Source: Fulvimarina pelagi HTCC2506 (GTDB taxonomy: Bacteria > Pseudomonadota > Alphaproteobacteria > Rhizobiales > Rhizobiaceae). From it: 64,000 nucleotides of DNA. The notes beneath the pieces were generated by a model. It was not told the DNA's origin, ran no database searches, and saw only the letters and a list, made by a program, of their open reading frames with translations. Made by a program: the position numbers and the translations under genes. Positions 63,759 through 64,000 of this stretch are shown piece by piece; position 1 is the first letter of the stretch; each line of letters starts with the position of its first letter. The stretch is taken from contig NZ_DS022272.1 in NCBI RefSeq assembly GCF_000153705.1, forward strand, positions 124,001-188,000, written 5' to 3'.

Positions 63759-64000
63759 GTGAGCCAAACGAAATCTGCGCCGAAAATTGCCGCCAAACCG
63801 CGCAAGCGCAGGCCGCGCATCCCCTATTCGAAAGACGAGATCGCGGAGATTTTCCAACGTTTCGCTGTGCAGCGGCCCGAGCCGCGGCCTGAACTCGAAC
63901 ATTCGAACCCCTTCACTCTGCTCGTTGCCGTCGTGTTGTCAGCGCAAGCGACGGATGCCGGCGTGAATAAGGCGACGCGAGGCCTTTTTACCGTCGCCAA
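63759..64000 (+). CDS. nth: Endonuclease III (5' part, cut by window end)
   Basis: Only the first 80 residues are inside the window. A GTG start at 63759 gives SQTKSAPKIAAKPRKRRPRI, then IPYSKDEIAEIFQRFAVQRP and NPFTLLVAVVLSAQATDAGVNKATRGLF, the conserved start of base-excision DNA glycosylase/AP lyase Nth with its LLSAQ(A/T)TD motif. The catalytic Lys and the iron-sulfur cysteines lie outside the window. The other upstream candidate starts are out of frame. Confidence 0.85.
   Translation, partial: MSQTKSAPKIAAKPRKRRPRIPYSKDEIAEIFQRFAVQRPEPRPELEHSNPFTLLVAVVLSAQATDAGVNKATRGLFTVA

Overview
The window looks like part of an alphaproteobacterial chromosome, most likely from Rhizobiales (Hyphomicrobiales). 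The core genes have high G+C. The evidence is gene content and order: an Entner-Doudoroff set zwf-pgl-edd, an assimilatory sulfate operon DUF2849-cysI-DUF934-cysH-cysD-cysN, a very large PdhS-like histidine kinase, a phasin, a CXXC-containing CnoX, a cytochrome b561-YceI fusion and a DUF2244/nth pair. I cannot name a genus from the sequence alone.

Region 1 (1-14.4 kb) is accessory. It opens inside a Tn7/Mu-like transposition module (TnsB-like DD35E transposase cut by the window edge, TnsC-like AAA ATPase, long TniQ) with overlapping genes. Behind it is an AT-richer block (about 4.5-8.4 kb) with two paralogous small exported coiled-coil proteins and one 909-residue exported coiled-coil protein, none of which I recognise. 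Then come a DUF427 gene, an orphan minimal nucleotidyltransferase, a HipBA-type toxin-antitoxin pair, a Uma2-type nuclease-fold gene, a decayed AAA ATPase behind a large perfect palindrome, and a two-gene unit with a LuxR-type regulator whose receiver domain is degenerate.

Region 2 (14.4-22.3 kb) is a self-contained type I secretion locus. It holds a Q/N-rich then Gly-rich low-complexity protein, a second protein with four degenerate G-N-Y...Q-x-N...D-x-D repeats, a PrtD-type ABC exporter with an unusual hydrophilic N-terminal extension, and a HlyD-type adaptor. The divergent regulator, with candidate operators in the 0.5 kb intergenic region, probably controls it. I think this is the most interesting system in the window: a candidate surface or matrix polymer, possibly amyloid-like, with its own exporter.

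Region 3 (22.3-64 kb) is mainly housekeeping. It has tRNA-Gln, a phasin, the PdhS-like kinase, a methyltransferase, an AT-rich gene-poor gap, tRNA-Gly, ProX-CnoX-LON-domain-Trm112 genes, sulfate assimilation, a CapD/FlaA1-type nucleotide-sugar dehydratase, Entner-Doudoroff genes, a heme oxygenase-bacteriophytochrome pair with HWE kinase and receiver, a glutamylpolyamine-type GS plus FAD oxidoreductase, a thioesterase, cytochrome b561/YceI genes, queG, an SDR, and a GbsR-regulated RND efflux operon whose adaptor has a C-terminal peptidoglycan-binding domain. The window ends in the 5' part of endonuclease III. All functions are read from motifs and family knowledge; no database search was run.
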